Source of the DNA: Pontederia crassipes
Lineage: Eukaryota; Streptophyta; Magnoliopsida; Commelinales; Pontederiaceae
Direction of reading: 5' to 3'
Length of the DNA: 64,000 nucleotides
Assembly (NCBI GenBank): GCA_030549335.1
Contig: CM060196.1
Coordinates: forward strand, 8,571,501-8,635,500
The notes under the pieces: model-generated
What the model was told of the DNA's origin: nothing
The model's database searches: none
What the model saw: the letters and a program-made list of their open reading frames with translations, nothing else
Shown here: piece after piece, positions 48,293-60,870 of the stretch
Layout: the number at the start of each line of letters is the position of its first letter
Position numbering within the stretch: the first letter of the stretch is position 1
Made by a program: the position numbers and the translations under genes

Positions 48293-50479
48293 CTAATAAC
48301 AGAATCCTCTGACATGTTCATTTAAGGTGCTTAGCAACGCAAACACGCACTCCCACTCTGGATGTTGAGCTCTCCCCTTGGCAACAAATGAATGCACAGC
48401 ATTGTTCACCTCTATCCAGCTGCATCCACTAGTTTTCTTGACTTCTTTCTCCTGCATGAGCTCCCTGACCACCTTTACATCCTCCCACCTATGAAAATCT
48501 GCTAATATGTTGGCTAACAACACATAGTATCCAGAATTTTCAGTTCCTGACTCAATTATTTGTGTTCCGGTGTATATGCCAACATCCAAATTGGAGTGTA
48601 TCTTGCACGCTCCAAGAAGTACTCCCCATATTTCAGAGCTGGCCGGTTTCGGCATTTTTCTGACAAAATCAAGTGCTTGCTCAAGCTTTCCAGATCTAGC
48701 CAACAAGTCTACTATACAGGCAAAGTGATCCTCTCTGGGAATCACTTTGTAGTCATTCATACTGCTGAAAATTTTGATCCCTTCATCAATAAGGCCTCCA
48801 TGGCTGCAAGCTGACAGGATAACCATGAACGTAACTTGGTCAGGTGCTTCCACCATCCGAAAAATCTCAAGTGCATTGTCTGTTAGCCCATGAATGGCAT
48901 ATCCTCCAATCATCACATTATAAGTTACCAAGCTCTTATCTTCCATGAGATCAAATAATCTTCTTGCATCTTTAACCTTGCCGCATTTCAGATACATGTC
49001 CACGAGGGCAGTTCCCACAAATGACTGGCCTTCGACCGAGTTCTTCAAGGCCCATGAGTGCAGCTCTTTCCCTTGTCTAAGTCCGGAGACACCTGCACAC
49101 GCTGAAAGAACACTGGTGATAGTAATGGGGTTTGGTTCTGCCTTAGCTCTAGTCATCTTCTGGAAAATGTTCAGTGCTTCCACATAGTACTCGCTCTGTG
49201 CATAGCCCATGACCATTGAGCTCCAGGATATCACATCTTTATCTCTGATGGCGTGGAATACTTTTTCACCATATTGGATCAACCCAATTTTGTTATACAC
49301 TGATACAAGAGCATTTCTGATCCTTCTGTCTGGCTCCAGCTGGTGTCTGTATGAGAAGGCATGTATTTGTTTGCAGTAGCCAAAGCAATGGAGGCCAGGT
49401 ATTGCTGGCAGTATACTGGCAATGGCGACAACATCCGGTTTGAGGCCTGCACTCAATAACTCCACAAAAACTAATAAGGCCTCATCGAACATATCATTCT
49501 GAGAGAAGGACGATATAATTCCACTATATGTGATTACGTCAAGCTCGAACCCTGAAGTTCTCATCTTCCCAAGTAGCTGCACGCTTTCATCGAAGAATCC
49601 ATTTTGGGCATAGACAGAGATCAAGGCGTTCCAAGTAACCTTAGTTTTCGGATTGCAACTGTGAAAAACCTTACGTGCTTCTTTCACCCTGCCACACTTG
49701 CCGTAAGCTGAAATAAGCGAATTGTGGATCATGGGTGTCAACTCCAACCCACTTCTCAGAACATAACCATGTATTTGGCCAGCTGTCCCATCAGTACAAT
49801 TTATCCCGAGAACTGTAAGAATGGTCGCTTGATCTGGCTTGAATCCACGCTCGATCATATTCGTTAGCTTCTCTGAAGCTTCAAAGTAACACCCATTCAT
49901 CACATAAGCTGAGATCATTGAAGTCCACGACACTGTATCTTGTTGCAACATTCCTTCGAACACTTGGACAGCATTTTCCAAGCTTCCGCATTTCGCGTAC
50001 AAACATATCAACGAATTACCAACAAAAACATCATTCGCAAAGCCGCACTCGGCGGCCATTCTGTGCAGCCCCATCCCCTGCCGCAGGTCCAAGAGAGAAG
50101 CGCACGCCTTCAAGACGCAGCAGAAGGAATACGAATCAGGCTCGACGCCATCTCTCGCATTCCGGCGAAACAAGTCGACTGCCTCGCGATGCAGCCCACT
50201 GGCGCAGTACCCTCTGATCATGGAGTTGAGCAGGAACGCGTCACAGCAGGGGACGCGGCGGAACACCGCCTCAGCTTTGCGTGGCTCTCCGCAGGCGGAG
50301 TACGAGGATATGAGCTTGGTGGCGAGGAAGGAGTCGCGCTGGAGGCCGGAGACGACGACGCAGGCGTCGACTCGCGTGGCGAGGGCTGCGTTCTTGGTCT
50401 GGACGCAGGAGTCCAGCAGACGAAGGCAGCGCTGTCTTAGAGAGTGGAAGTCGAGAGACGCAAAGGGGAGAACTTTCAT
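48293..50479 (-). CDS. PLS-class pentatricopeptide repeat protein, E-type
   Basis: Intronless 728-residue protein from the ATG at 50479 (MKVLPFASLDF). An in-frame ATG at 50683 would add 68 residues of lower-quality sequence; the first open codon at 50719 is GTG and not a start. About 15 PPR motifs of P, L and S type are readable (for example ALVDMYLKCGKVKDARRLFD, VTYNVMIGGYAIHGLTDNAL). These end in an E region (SEIWGVLLGACKIHSNLDVG, then SGYYVLLANILADFHRWEDV and GCSWIEVNNAVHSFVAKGRA). No DYW deaminase domain follows; the protein stops soon after. PLS/E proteins bind specific organelle RNA sites, chiefly for C-to-U editing, and recruit a deaminase in trans. Arg-rich N-terminal residues suit mitochondrial or plastid import. 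The RNA target cannot be told here. Confidence 0.93.
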   Translation of the reverse strand: MKVLPFASLDFHSLRQRCLRLLDSCVQTKNAALATRVDACVVVSGLQRDSFLATKLISSYSACGEPRKAEAVFRRVPCCDAFLLNSMIRGYCASGLHREAVDLFRRNARDGVEPDSYSFCCVLKACASLLDLRQGMGLHRMAAECGFANDVFVGNSLICLYAKCGSLENAVQVFEGMLQQDTVSWTSMISAYVMNGCYFEASEKLTNMIERGFKPDQATILTVLGINCTDGTAGQIHGYVLRSGLELTPMIHNSLISAYGKCGRVKEARKVFHSCNPKTKVTWNALISVYAQNGFFDESVQLLGKMRTSGFELDVITYSGIISSFSQNDMFDEALLVFVELLSAGLKPDVVAIASILPAIPGLHCFGYCKQIHAFSYRHQLEPDRRIRNALVSVYNKIGLIQYGEKVFHAIRDKDVISWSSMVMGYAQSEYYVEALNIFQKMTRAKAEPNPITITSVLSACAGVSGLRQGKELHSWALKNSVEGQSFVGTALVDMYLKCGKVKDARRLFDLMEDKSLVTYNVMIGGYAIHGLTDNALEIFRMVEAPDQVTFMVILSACSHGGLIDEGIKIFSSMNDYKVIPREDHFACIVDLLARSGKLEQALDFVRKMPKPASSEIWGVLLGACKIHSNLDVGIYTGTQIIESGTENSGYYVLLANILADFHRWEDVKVVRELMQEKEVKKTSGCSWIEVNNAVHSFVAKGRAQHPEWECVFALLSTLNEHVRGFCY

Positions 50480-51781
50480 GGCGGCGTGTTCTGCCAAGTT
50501 GAGAAGACATTGGGCAGAATGAGGGGACTGAGGCCAGCAGCCGCCAGCCGCCAGGGGAAGATGGAGAAGGCCGCAGGACGCAGGCCGCTTGCCGCAATCC
50601 AACACCGAGCCACGGAGTACGGACTCTATATTAATTATGCGTCGTGTTATTTGATCATCTCGTTTGGATGTGTGAAATGACATCCAACACTTCACGTATC
50701 TATTTACGCTTTGCCTCACGCACAGTTAAATGACGTATGTACCCTGCAATTGATAGTAAAATATAACATATTTTATAATTTTTCACGAACATGACAATTC
50801 AAAAAATAGCAAGTCCACAAGATTAAACATATTTTGTGAAGAGCTTCTCCACGATTATTCCTATTTCGTGTGTTATTTAATTATTTTTCGGTCGAATAAT
50901 GACTTATTTGTTCGTGTATTCGAGGTCCAAATGACGTCTTAGGATGAGTTTAGTTTTTTAATGATCGATGAATGAGTTAAGATGGTGGAATATATGTTGA
51001 TGAAGTTTAGTGCGATGAAGATTGTAAAAATTATGTTTGAATATAAATTAATGAAATAAATTTAATTAATTTAATCCATCCTTTTTTTGAATATAAAATA
51101 TAATTTATGGGTTAGGAAATGATAAATGTCTTTATTATTTTTAAAAGAAATTTTTTTTGTTTCATTGAAAAAAATAAAGGTGGAATGGAAATAATTATTT
51201 CTAACCCTTAAAAATTATCAATTTAATGAGTTTAATTTTAAGTCAAATGATGGACTTATGAAATCCAACTTATCCTTAATTAAATTAACAAAATTTGCAT
51301 CCAATTATGATGTAGAATTTTTAAATCCACTCCATTCTACTTAAATTTAGTCCACTCTTTAAATTTTTCATCCAAATATATCCTTAAACAGAATAGTCTC
51401 ATAGGCCTTGCTTGGTGCACGGACAACCTTAAGAATAACGCCTTGTTCCAATTGTTTTTACCAAACATCCTTTTTTCTCATCCGGTGGACCCACAATTAT
51501 AATTGCAAAATGAGAACATTGTGTTCATAGGGCCGAAGAACATTTATGTTCTTATTAGATCCTGTGTTGAGAACAAATCAATTTAATCTTATCCTTGAAA
51601 CAAAGCTTATGGAGTCAAACAGGGCCATAGAGAACATTGGGACGAAGGCGTCCCCCAAGTGATAATTTTTATTTATTTACAACGGGCCTTTCATTCATAT
51701 TTATTTATTTTTATTTTCTTGTATAATTGTATTACTTATTAGGCTTTCTTTTTATAATGGAAAAAAAAGTTTTATTTAATT
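50480..51781. other. PPR gene 5' region and intergenic DNA
   Basis: 50480-50720 is the likely 5' UTR and promoter. About 50940-51390 has weakly inverted ends (TTAGGATGAGTTTAG and the inverted TTAAGGATATATTTGG), perhaps an old MITE. 51410-51620 also looks repeat-derived. No coding content. Confidence 0.45.
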
Positions 51782-52251
51782 AAGCCTTCCTTGACCTATA
51801 TTATAATGATTTTCTACATCTAATTATTCAAATTCGAAATTATGAATTTACCATACGTTGTTCCTGAATTTTATCACGATTTTTATTAAATATTTTCGCT
51901 TAATTCTGTTAAAATTTCCTATTATTTTCCTTTTTATTCATAAAATGTCTTTTCATGATTTCTTTTATTTTTTAATGTTTAAAAAAATAAAATATTTTAA
52001 TAATCTCAAATATCATCCTTTATTGTTATTATTATTATTATTATCATTCTTATTATTATTTAAGGACAATTCATGGAAGAATATTTTAGTCTTTTTATAA
52101 ATAAAAAATTAAATATAATAAAAAAGTTAACAAAATCGGAAGGACTTAAGTGGAAATCCCGATAAAATTCAGAGATGTCACACGATAAATTTATAGTTCA
52201 AAGTTAAAATGAAAAAACATCATAGTTGGAGAGAAGTTTAAAAAAATAATC
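51782..52251. mobile_element. Decayed relative of the 25-kb Mutator-like element
   Basis: The arms are inverted repeats. The left contains TCCTGAATTTTATCACGATTT, and the inverted right contains TCTGAATTTTATCGGGATTT. Both continue with similar TTTAACTTTTTT and TTTATTCATAAAATG-like words. The right end AATAATC matches the terminal GATTATT of the element at 25026. The left boundary is approximate. Interior is (TTA)n-rich and non-coding. Confidence 0.45.
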
Positions 52252-52429
52252 TGAAAAAACGATGAATACATAAATAATCTCATGTTTAATCTTTGGAATT
52301 TTCACTTTGATCAAAAGAATGCATATTTATTATTCTTTCAACCCAACTCCAAATTAATCAGATGCTAATAATCGTTGACATCGAACCCATAGACCACACC
52401 CAAAAAACCAAAGCAACTATGATGTCGAC

Positions 52430-52796
52430 GACGAGGCAGAAAAGGGGGCGTCGTCGTACGCAAGGGGGACGACGACCCCTCCCCCCCTCCCTCTCTTTCC
52501 CAACACAAGGAAAGAGAGGTGGAGAGTCCCCCGATGTTTTTCTTTTTTTTAAATTATTTTTATATTTATTATATATTATCTTTTATGTGAAAATAGTATT
52601 CAATTTAGAGCAAAAGTATAATAAACTTTTCACAAATGCAAAAAATAAAAAATAATGAACGAAGTCGACGAAATTAGACGAAAGAATCAAATTGAAAAAA
52701 TCGTGATAATTTAGATATCCAAAAAATAAAATTCGTAATTTGGAGTTAAAATGTAGTAAATCGCGATAGTTTAAGAGTGGTTAGAAGAAATAATCC
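52430..52796. mobile_element. One-sided Mutator-like fragment
   Basis: 52650-52796 closely resembles the right TIR of the element at 25026-26490 (AAATTGAAAAAATCGTGATA, then AAAAAATAAAATTCGTA and GAAATAATCC). It is preceded by a GC-rich block (52430-52540) of the same style (CCCCTCCC, GGAAAGAGAGG). I find no left partner, so it is truncated or its left end was lost. Confidence 0.5.
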
Positions 52797-52992
52797 AATT
52801 TATTGATAGCATCTGTCAACGAAAAGGTACAGAAGCTCAAAATTTCCAGAGGATTTTGATTCTAGCCTCTGAGATCTAAAAGGAGAACTTGGATCTATAT
52901 TTACATGTTAGCTACTGCACTGTTTGCACATGTATGCCTACACCTCTGTCACCGGAATCAGGTTAGTGACGACCATAAAAGCATGGTAGATG

Positions 52993-55900
52993 TCATCTGG
53001 GTCCTGAAAGCTCTATGGGTTCAATAATAAAAGAAGATGCTTCATTGGCGTCTTCGTACCTTCTGGACAAGCTGCAAGAACTTCCACAAAGAATTTCTCG
53101 AGCAGATTCTTCTACTTGTTCGCCTGGTCCGATCTCACCTTCCAGTACTTTAACCACTTCTGACATTTTTGGCCGGACTCCAGGGTTGGATTGAGTGCAG
53201 AGAAGAAGTACCTCCACAGCATTTTCCAACTGAGTGACACTGAAAGAATCATTTAGATCCCTATCGACCATCTCGTTTACTCTATGTTCTTCATGGAGAG
53301 TCCTAACCTGCATTATGATTTAACATACAAAATAAAAAAGTCAAGCAACCAATCCAAGTTAGCAGAGGCAAATATGTTATGCTGGTATGCAATTGATGCC
53401 ACAAGGGTATAGCATGGCACATTCATTCTCTAAATATATCATTTGTCCTGAGACTTTGGATCACAAGCATAATGTCTTACTTCATAAAGATGAACAAACA
53501 GTGAAACATTCATTTTTTGCAAACTGGCATTTGGCTGTTTAATAAAATGCTTACCATGTCAAGGATTGTTCCTTTCTGGAAGCTAGGATTACCAGAACTT
53601 AGAGTTTTTTGGCCTGTAATGAGCTCCAAAAGCAAGATGCCAAATCCATACACGTCTGTCTTCTCTGACGACTGTCCAGTAGAAAGATATTCTGGAGCAA
53701 TATGTCCCACTGTACCTCGCACAGCAGTTGTGACATGTGATTCCCTACGATCTAAAAGCTTTGCCAACCCAAAATCTCCAACCACTGCTTCAAAGGTTTC
53801 ATCAAGTAAGATATTTGCAGCCTTCACATCCCTATGAATTATTTTTGGGTTGCATTGTTCGTGCAAGTATAATAGCCCGCGAGCAGCTCCGAGTGCAATT
53901 CTCATTCGTTTGTTCCAATCCAATGGTCGTCTTTTATGATGATGATCTGCACATAATACATTCTGTTACTAAAGAATTTTGCATAATAGCCCAAAATACA
54001 TGACATACGATCCAAACACGTTTGTCAAATACTTGGTCGCAAAATTTCTTTACAGGTTCACAAGGTAATAGAAAAAGAGACCAATTTGACCTCTTAAACA
54101 ATCAGCTACGCTTCCATTTGGCATGTATGGATATACGAGAAGTCTCTCATTTGAGGTCATGCAGAATCCAAGGAGACGCAATAAGTTCCTGTGCAAAGCT
54201 AGCCCGATCATCTCAACTTCTGTTTGAAATTGGACTTCTCCAGTAAAATTTGGATCTTTTAGCCTTTTCACAGCCACCACAGTTCCATTTCTGAGGTAAC
54301 CTTTATAAACAACTCCAAAACCACCTTGGCCTAATATGTTCTTACAGTTGAAATTATCTGTTGCAACTTGAAGCTCACGAAACGAGAACCTCTTTAAATG
54401 ACCCATCTCAACCTCATAATTTTGATCTGTAGAGACACAAATGTAAATGAATATCATTTCAAACAAAATAACAAAGTAAGAGGAATGAACCATACCATCA
54501 GAAGTGAAGAGCAGGTGCCAACGGTAGTAGTTTAGACCACAAAACAGCAGTAGTCCAGAGACCAAAAGGGTACATCCCACACTTAAAGGAATGGCAACTG
54601 CTAACTGATGATTGCTTCCTTCTCTAGATGTCTTTGTTTCTATAAGCAATTCAATAAAGATTACAATGTTCATAAAGAAACAGTAAAGCAAAAACTTGTG
54701 ATTTACATGATGATTACCATTGACTGGTAGCGGAGCATCAGCACAACCGCGCAAGAGGGATGAGTTGCACAGGAACCTATTACCTGCAACACTAAATAAG
54801 TCCACAAAAGCTCCAGTTAATAAATGACATTTAACTAAAGTGATAAAAAGTCTTAAATGGCATCATCCCTTCAGTTTCAAACTTTTTGACAGTCACTCAG
54901 AGCTCTTGGCGGCCAGATCCAGAGTTGGAGGGCACCTTTGGCTACATTCTTGGCTGGTACCTAGGCCATATGACTTCAGCGTGACTGAGTCATGTGGAGA
55001 ACATTGTACACCAAACCTCTTTTCCCCTCCAGGAGTGAGGGTTTGATTAGGGGTCTCACATTTCTCCATATTCCTTTCTTGTTCTTTCCTTAAGAGCCCA
55101 ACTTGTAACATTTTATTAATACATACATGGATGGCAACCACACATTTTGGTTTTCATCTTTTTTGTCCTCGAAAAAAAAGTAAAATGGCACACTTACGTG
55201 CAAGAGGCTGCATATAAAGCCAATTGCCAAAAGTCATAGCAGTAAGAAGACACCAGAGAATTATAAAGGATCGGTCATTAATTTTGTTATGTTGCTTCAA
55301 TTTATTAATATGTTCATAGAATACGACTGATTAGAAACTATAATGGTTAACTCATATACTCATGAACATGGATCAACGAGGCGTTGTATGATTCATGTAG
55401 CCGACCCCACCTAGTGGGATAAGACTTTGTTGTTGTTGTATATAAAAATAAACAATACATGATAGCAAGTCAATAAATAACTATGATAAAAACTAGAAAC
55501 AATGGTTGAAGAAAATCAAGACAATTCCCTATTGAATTATCCAAAGGTATAACAACATCAACAATACAAATGTTGGCATTATAGACATAGACTCATAGTG
55601 TCCAGTGAAAGTATCCTGAACAAGGCTCTTGAATGAACATAGGAACCATAGACACGTCACACGCTCACTCACCTGTAATCTTTTGCAAGGATCATAGGAG
55701 TTGGACCACTGAGATTGTTAAATGATAAATCTCTGAAACATCAGATAGATATTGTTATATGACAATCCAGCTAAAAGAAACAAGAGAATTTTAATTCCAA
55801 GATATTACATACAAGAACAGAAGTCCAGCAAGATTAGCAACATCTCCAGGAATCAAACCAGATAAATTATTTCTGTTAAGACGTCTGTGACAGAACAACA

Positions 55901-57342
55901 CACATTAGAAAAGTAGGCTCCATAAAGCAGAAAGACTACTTGTAAGATTCAACATAACATACAGATATCCTAATTGCGACAAAAGCCCAAGTGATTTGGG
56001 GATCTCCCCTGTAAACTGGTTGCCCGAGAGGTCAAGTGTCCTGAGTTGTGACAGCTTTCCAATTTCTGGAGGGACAGGACCCGATATTTTATTGTTCTGT
56101 AATAACCTGCAAAGAAAGATGCACACAATAGTATATTTTGGAGTCAACTCCATGATACGCATTAAAGAAGCTAAGGGATATGACTAATTTGCATGGCGTG
56201 AGATAAACTACAGAAGATAGTTCATGCATTGCTGCAAAAAAGAACGAGCATACATAACATTTCTGAAAGAAAAATTACTAGCTGGTTGAACTTCATAGGA
56301 GGTAGGTCTACTTAGTTCAAGCCATCTTATCTCCTAACTACTCATAATTAGCATCGATACAAAACCAAGTTTCAGGTTTGAAGCTTTTAACTAGACTGTA
56401 TATTATGTTGTGGTAAGCCTCCATACCTCATTGCTGTTCATAACATACTGGAGAAAATATGCAGCAAGGCAGTATGTCAACCATTTCCAATCAGCAGTGC
56501 TTATTCCGTGGCACATCTCAGTGTGTCAAAAGAAACCCACATCTAACAACTAATTTAATCCACATTATGCATTATGAAATCAAGAAAATTATATCAGATA
56601 ATCATTTCCCTTCCTCACTTGGAAGGAATTGTAACCTTTCAGCTTATCGGCACAAACATATCTCTGTAGTTCAAAACAGAGACTCAACTCATCCAAATGT
56701 GCAATGCTTAGACCACTTAAATTTCTAATAATGAACTAATTGCATCAATCTTCCATAACTAAACAGAAGAATACAATTCCTTCATCAAAGATCAAGACTA
56801 CCAATACCAATCAGAGCAAGTGCACTGAAATTTATGGATTATTTCTGTCCACCAATAAAGAAACCCGGTCAAACAGAGCTCTTTGAGCTTCAGAAGTGCC
56901 CATCAAGTAAAATAACACTCACATGGTCTGCAGATGGCTCAGATTCCCTATGCTCGGCGACAGCGTTCCTGCCAAGCCATTGCTCGCCATCTCCCTGCCA
57001 CCGACAACCCCCGAACAAAAGAGCTGAGGACACCCAGCAACTAATCCTAGAAAAATACAGTAACCATGAGGAGGAGCGAAGAGGGGGTTACAGAGAGACG
57101 ACGAAGCCGTCAGGGGAGCAGGCGACCATGGACCAGGTGCACGGGTCGACGGAGTTGATGTCCCAGCCGTCCATGGCCCCGGCCTCATCCCTCATCTTGT
57201 TCTTGACCGCCATCAGGGCCGCCACCTCGTAGTTGACGCCCTTGGGGGACAGGAGCGGGTCGGAAGACCGCACCAGGACAACGCCAAATGCCAAGAACAA
57301 CGGCAGGAGAACTCGCAGCCACGGCGACCGGCTGCGCTCCAT
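52993..57342 (-). CDS. LRR receptor-like serine/threonine kinase, LRR II type, At5g45780-like (10 exons)
   Basis: Exons on the minus strand: 57342-57092, 56994-56923, 56106-55963, 55884-55813, 55732-55673, 54791-54718, 54639-54496, 54426-54091, 53946-53555 and 53307-52993. GT..AG junctions and phases join to 619 residues. Signal peptide is about residues 1-26. An LRRNT-type cap ([19 protein letters not shown]) is followed by about five LRRs from 72-base exon units; exon 3 equals two fused units. The transmembrane helix is about 237-258 in exon 7. The kinase has G305-Q-G307-G-F-G310, Lys326, HRD 422-424 and DFG 442-444. All catalytic residues are present, so it is an active RD-type kinase. The tail [12 protein letters not shown] is characteristic of the Arabidopsis At5g45780 group, related to NIK and SERK receptors. 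It acts at the plasma membrane; ligand or partner receptor is not evident. Confidence 0.94.
55356..55440 (+). mobile_element. 5'-truncated RTE derivative in an LRR-kinase intron
   Basis: Lies in the intron between exons 5 and 6 of the kinase gene, in antisense orientation to it. It begins TCATGAACATGGATCAACGA (5' region of the RTE LINE) and passes straight into GTATGATTCATGTAGCCGAC and the CCACCTAGTGGGATAAGAC end with a (TTG)n tail. The LINE-body deletion joins the same two regions as in the copy at 35850, within the few bases around the junction. The target duplication is unclear. Confidence 0.82.
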
Positions 57343-59248
57343 GAGACCACTGGAGAGGAGGAAGCAAAGAAGAGCGAGGTGGGAGGAAGTGGAGAGCGAC
57401 AGAAGGGTAGTAATGGTAGTTGGTCGGCCATTAAAAAAGCTTCGGTGGTGATGGTGGGAGGAGAGGAGGAGGTGGTGACGGTGGAGGTCGTCTCGGAATC
57501 CTCGCAGGGGTCTCTCGAGTTCGGCGTCGGTTGGCTCGACGATAAATAACAATAATATAATTATTAGTCGTATAAAATGTAGACGACGGCTCTCAAAGCG
57601 TGGTGTTTTATAGAACTCGAGACTCCGACGTATGCAGTGCGCAGAACAGGAAACATGCTTCTTAGGGCGTTTATTGGTGGAGATGGGTGGGGTCACGTGG
57701 AGATGATCAAATTAGCGAATTAGCGGGAGGTGCAAGGTCTCCTCTGTGCTGCCGTGGCAGGAAAAGACAAGGTATGACAGCCGGGGACCACATTTGCTTC
57801 GAAAACTCCGAGATGAGTTGGCGCCAAGTAAATTAAGGTCCGGATCAGAAGTGGTCGTGACCAAATAAACTTTAATTAAAATACTAAATGAATCTTAACA
57901 AATTTAACTATTCGAAATTAAAAGCTTATAAATTAAATAATTTTTGAATTGTTACTTTCCTCTGCTTCTTTCTTGAATTTCATATTTGCGTGAGGTCGGA
58001 TTGGGACCATTGGGTGGATGTTCCCAGAAAACCGAATCAACTTTTTAATATTTATTTTATTATAGAATTAGAATACAAAAATATATTAATAATATACATA
58101 AAATGTTGTCCAATATAGAAATGTTATGATAATTAGTTAAATATGAGCAATTCATTATTTATTATAAATATTTTTATTATTGAGCGACGTCTCTCTAAAA
58201 ACTAAAATATTGTCGAATTCAAATATACTGGGAAAATGGGAAATCAAATTCGTTGTAATGTAATAAGAAAATATGTAATTGAAGAACATATATAGGGCTA
58301 TTTGATAAATGAATAAGAGGTGAACAAATTCAGGTTAGTAAAATTAAATATAAAAAACTTAAAATATACTGTTTATTTATTCACAACTTTTTTAAATCTT
58401 AAATTTTCAAAAAAAAATAAAAATCTTTTTCAACGCGAAAAATAGGTAATCATATTAATTTTTCTTGAAACTTATTCAAATTTGTTTCAAACGCAATTAT
58501 TTTAAAAAAAAATTCAAAGAAAAACTATATTAGAAGAATTATTATTCATATAATTTGAATAATTAACCTTGAACCAAATGAAATCCTTCTTATCAATATT
58601 AATACATAAGCGATATTTACACACAAAAAATCAAAATAAAGTGATCCAATTGATTTAACCCCCTGTTTATGAAAACAAAACAAAATTCATTCCGATCATC
58701 GTCCACGGAGTTTGAATACTTAATCTCATATCAAATGCTAACAAGACAAATCAGATCGGATTTAATTCGCAAGACGATCCAACCCCTATTTGCAAAAGCT
58801 GTGTGTCAAAAGCTAAAAATAGATTGCAAGAACGTTTGAACCAATACGATAGAAAGGGGAATAAGTTTAGGGTGACACATTGGAATGAATAATTTTAGGA
58901 TGCTATCATTGTCCCCCCTTTAAAATATACTGTTACCAATTATTTTATTTCACAAGGATAAAATATATTAAGTAATATTATCAACTTATTTTATATTATA
59001 AGGATAAAAGTTTATGAAGTAACAATAATAATGTTTGGAATGATACGCCTATTTTAAACTGGATAAATAGTATTATTTTTAAATCAGGGAAATAATTCAA
59101 CAACGAATTATTTGTTTATTTTACTCATTAAACACTCAGTTTGATCGTAATCTTGATCAACAAAGATGGACACGACATAGCTCTTTTACTTATTTTGATT
59201 TAATGAGAATTATCTCTACTTAATTAGTTCTCTGTTTAGCATTTATTA
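57343..59248. other. LRR-kinase 5' region and AT-rich intergenic DNA
   Basis: 57343-57560 is GC-rich and purine-rich and probably contains the 5' UTR and promoter. The in-frame upstream ORF extension to 57696 is not coding, because the family start matches 57342. 57850-59248 is AT-rich with nothing recognised. Confidence 0.5.
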
Positions 59249-59567
59249 TCGATTTGATAATAGGAGCGATTTGACTAGCGAACAGTATATTAATTAATGA
59301 ATAACGGATAGCGGATGATGATTAGCGGTTAGAAATTATAACAAATAAATATTTGATAAAATTAGCGATAGAATTAACTAATGAATATAAAATGATATAA
59401 TTAGACATATAAAAAATTATTTAATTTACGCACTATAAAAATTCTATTATACAATATTTTCACATGACAAGCTAAACGTTACTTATTTTTATCATTTACC
59501 AAATAAAAAACTAATGTTTGAAACGTTAAATGCTACTTAAAATGTTAATTTTAATGTTGTCAAAAAG
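59249..59567. mobile_element. MITE-like element, family member 2
   Basis: Shares with 6209-6852 an ordered series of words: GGATGATGATTAGCGGTTAGAA-like, TTTGATAAA, TAGCGATAGAATTA and AATGAATATAAAATGATATA on the left, and CATTTACCAAATAAAAAACTA with AACGTTAAATGCTACTT on the right. About half the length of member 1, so internally deleted relative to it. Confidence 0.55.
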
Positions 59568-59690
59568 AGCTCTTTCTCCTTATCCTTTAACGCATCAAAT
59601 TAAAAATTAAACAATGATTCATGTTGTTCAACTACTCCTTCGGTCGGTTCATGCATGTTGATGTTTCAGTTGCTACGCCTACATTGTATC

Positions 59691-59965
59691 TGATGAAAAA
59701 TCAGTTTAACTCCATTGCTGCAACTTGAAAACATCATTGAAAGAACACAAGAAGAAATTAAGAGAAAAACCTCTCAAAATTCATTGCAAACCATCTAGAA
59801 ACTTTCCTATTACAAGTCATTTTAGTGTCCAAAAAACTAAAAAATGACAAAATAGAAATGAACCATTATAAACCTTTCCTCTTACCGATATATACATGAA
59901 GATATATAAACGAAATAGAGAAGTAAAAAACAATTGTGAAGCTTCAACGATGGATCATAACAACA
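59691..59965 (-). repeat. 3' LTR of the Copia element (left)
   Basis: Plus strand begins TGATGAAAAATCAG and ends ATAACAACA. It matches 63661-63953 along its length and lacks a ~25-bp stretch (CGCTACTCGGAACACAACAG) present in the right copy. Confidence 0.88.
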
Positions 59966-60870
59966 CCCCTCTCAAATTTGTACTTGAAAGAGATCAAAAA
60001 GTGCCAACTTGAAAAGAAGATAATCGTGTTGTTGGCGACTTAAAGCTTTTTTAGAATGTCTGCTTGTTGATCTTTAGTGGAAATGTAGAATAGATGAACA
60101 AGCTCTTTGAGATGTTTTTCCCTTGTAAAATGACAATCAACATCAATGAGCTTAGTGTGTTCATGAAACATAGGATTATCAACCATCTATAAAGCTGCCT
60201 GACTATCATTGAAGAGAGAAAAAAGGATGATGGAATGGGATATGTAATTTTGTAAACAGTCGGTCTAACCACATTAACTCTGTAACAACAAGTGCAAGAC
60301 TGCAATATTCAGCTTCAACAAACAACGCGCTACAATAGTTTAATTTTTGGATTTCCATGAGATTAAGGAATGCCCAATTTTAATACAATAAGCGGAAATA
60401 GATCTTCAAGTGAGAAGGCAAGATGCCCAATTAGCATCAGCATATGCTATAACATTGATATTTGATTCTGATGAGAAGAGAAGTCCACGACCTCGTGCTG
60501 ATTTTAGATAGTGAACTATCCTTATAGCAGCGTTATAATGTGATTACTTTGGAGCATGCATAAATGAACTCAAATGTCTGACAACAAATGTGATATCCGA
60601 ACGAGTATGAGTTAAGTAAATTAATCAACCTATGAGGTGTTGAAACACTTCTGGAGAGCAGGGAGAAACATAGAATCATACTCAATAGATGTAAGTTTGA
60701 GATTTTGCTCTAAAGGAGTATTTGCAGGCTTGGCAATTGTAAGACCAAGATCAGACAAAATGTTTAATGCATATTTTCGTGGAGTTTAAAAAGATTCCAT
60801 AAGAACAACATAGGACTTCCATTTCAAGGTAGAATTTTAATTCTCCAAAGTCTTTCATTTTTATAAAGAG

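Noticed and set aside
50684-50719. Longest possible N-terminus of the PPR protein
   Set aside because: It opens with GTG. In-frame ATGs are at 50683 and 50479; the latter best fits the family.
57343-57696. Upstream extension of the LRR-kinase frame
   Set aside because: The sequence is low-complexity and His/Ser-rich, and the family start with a signal peptide is at 57342.
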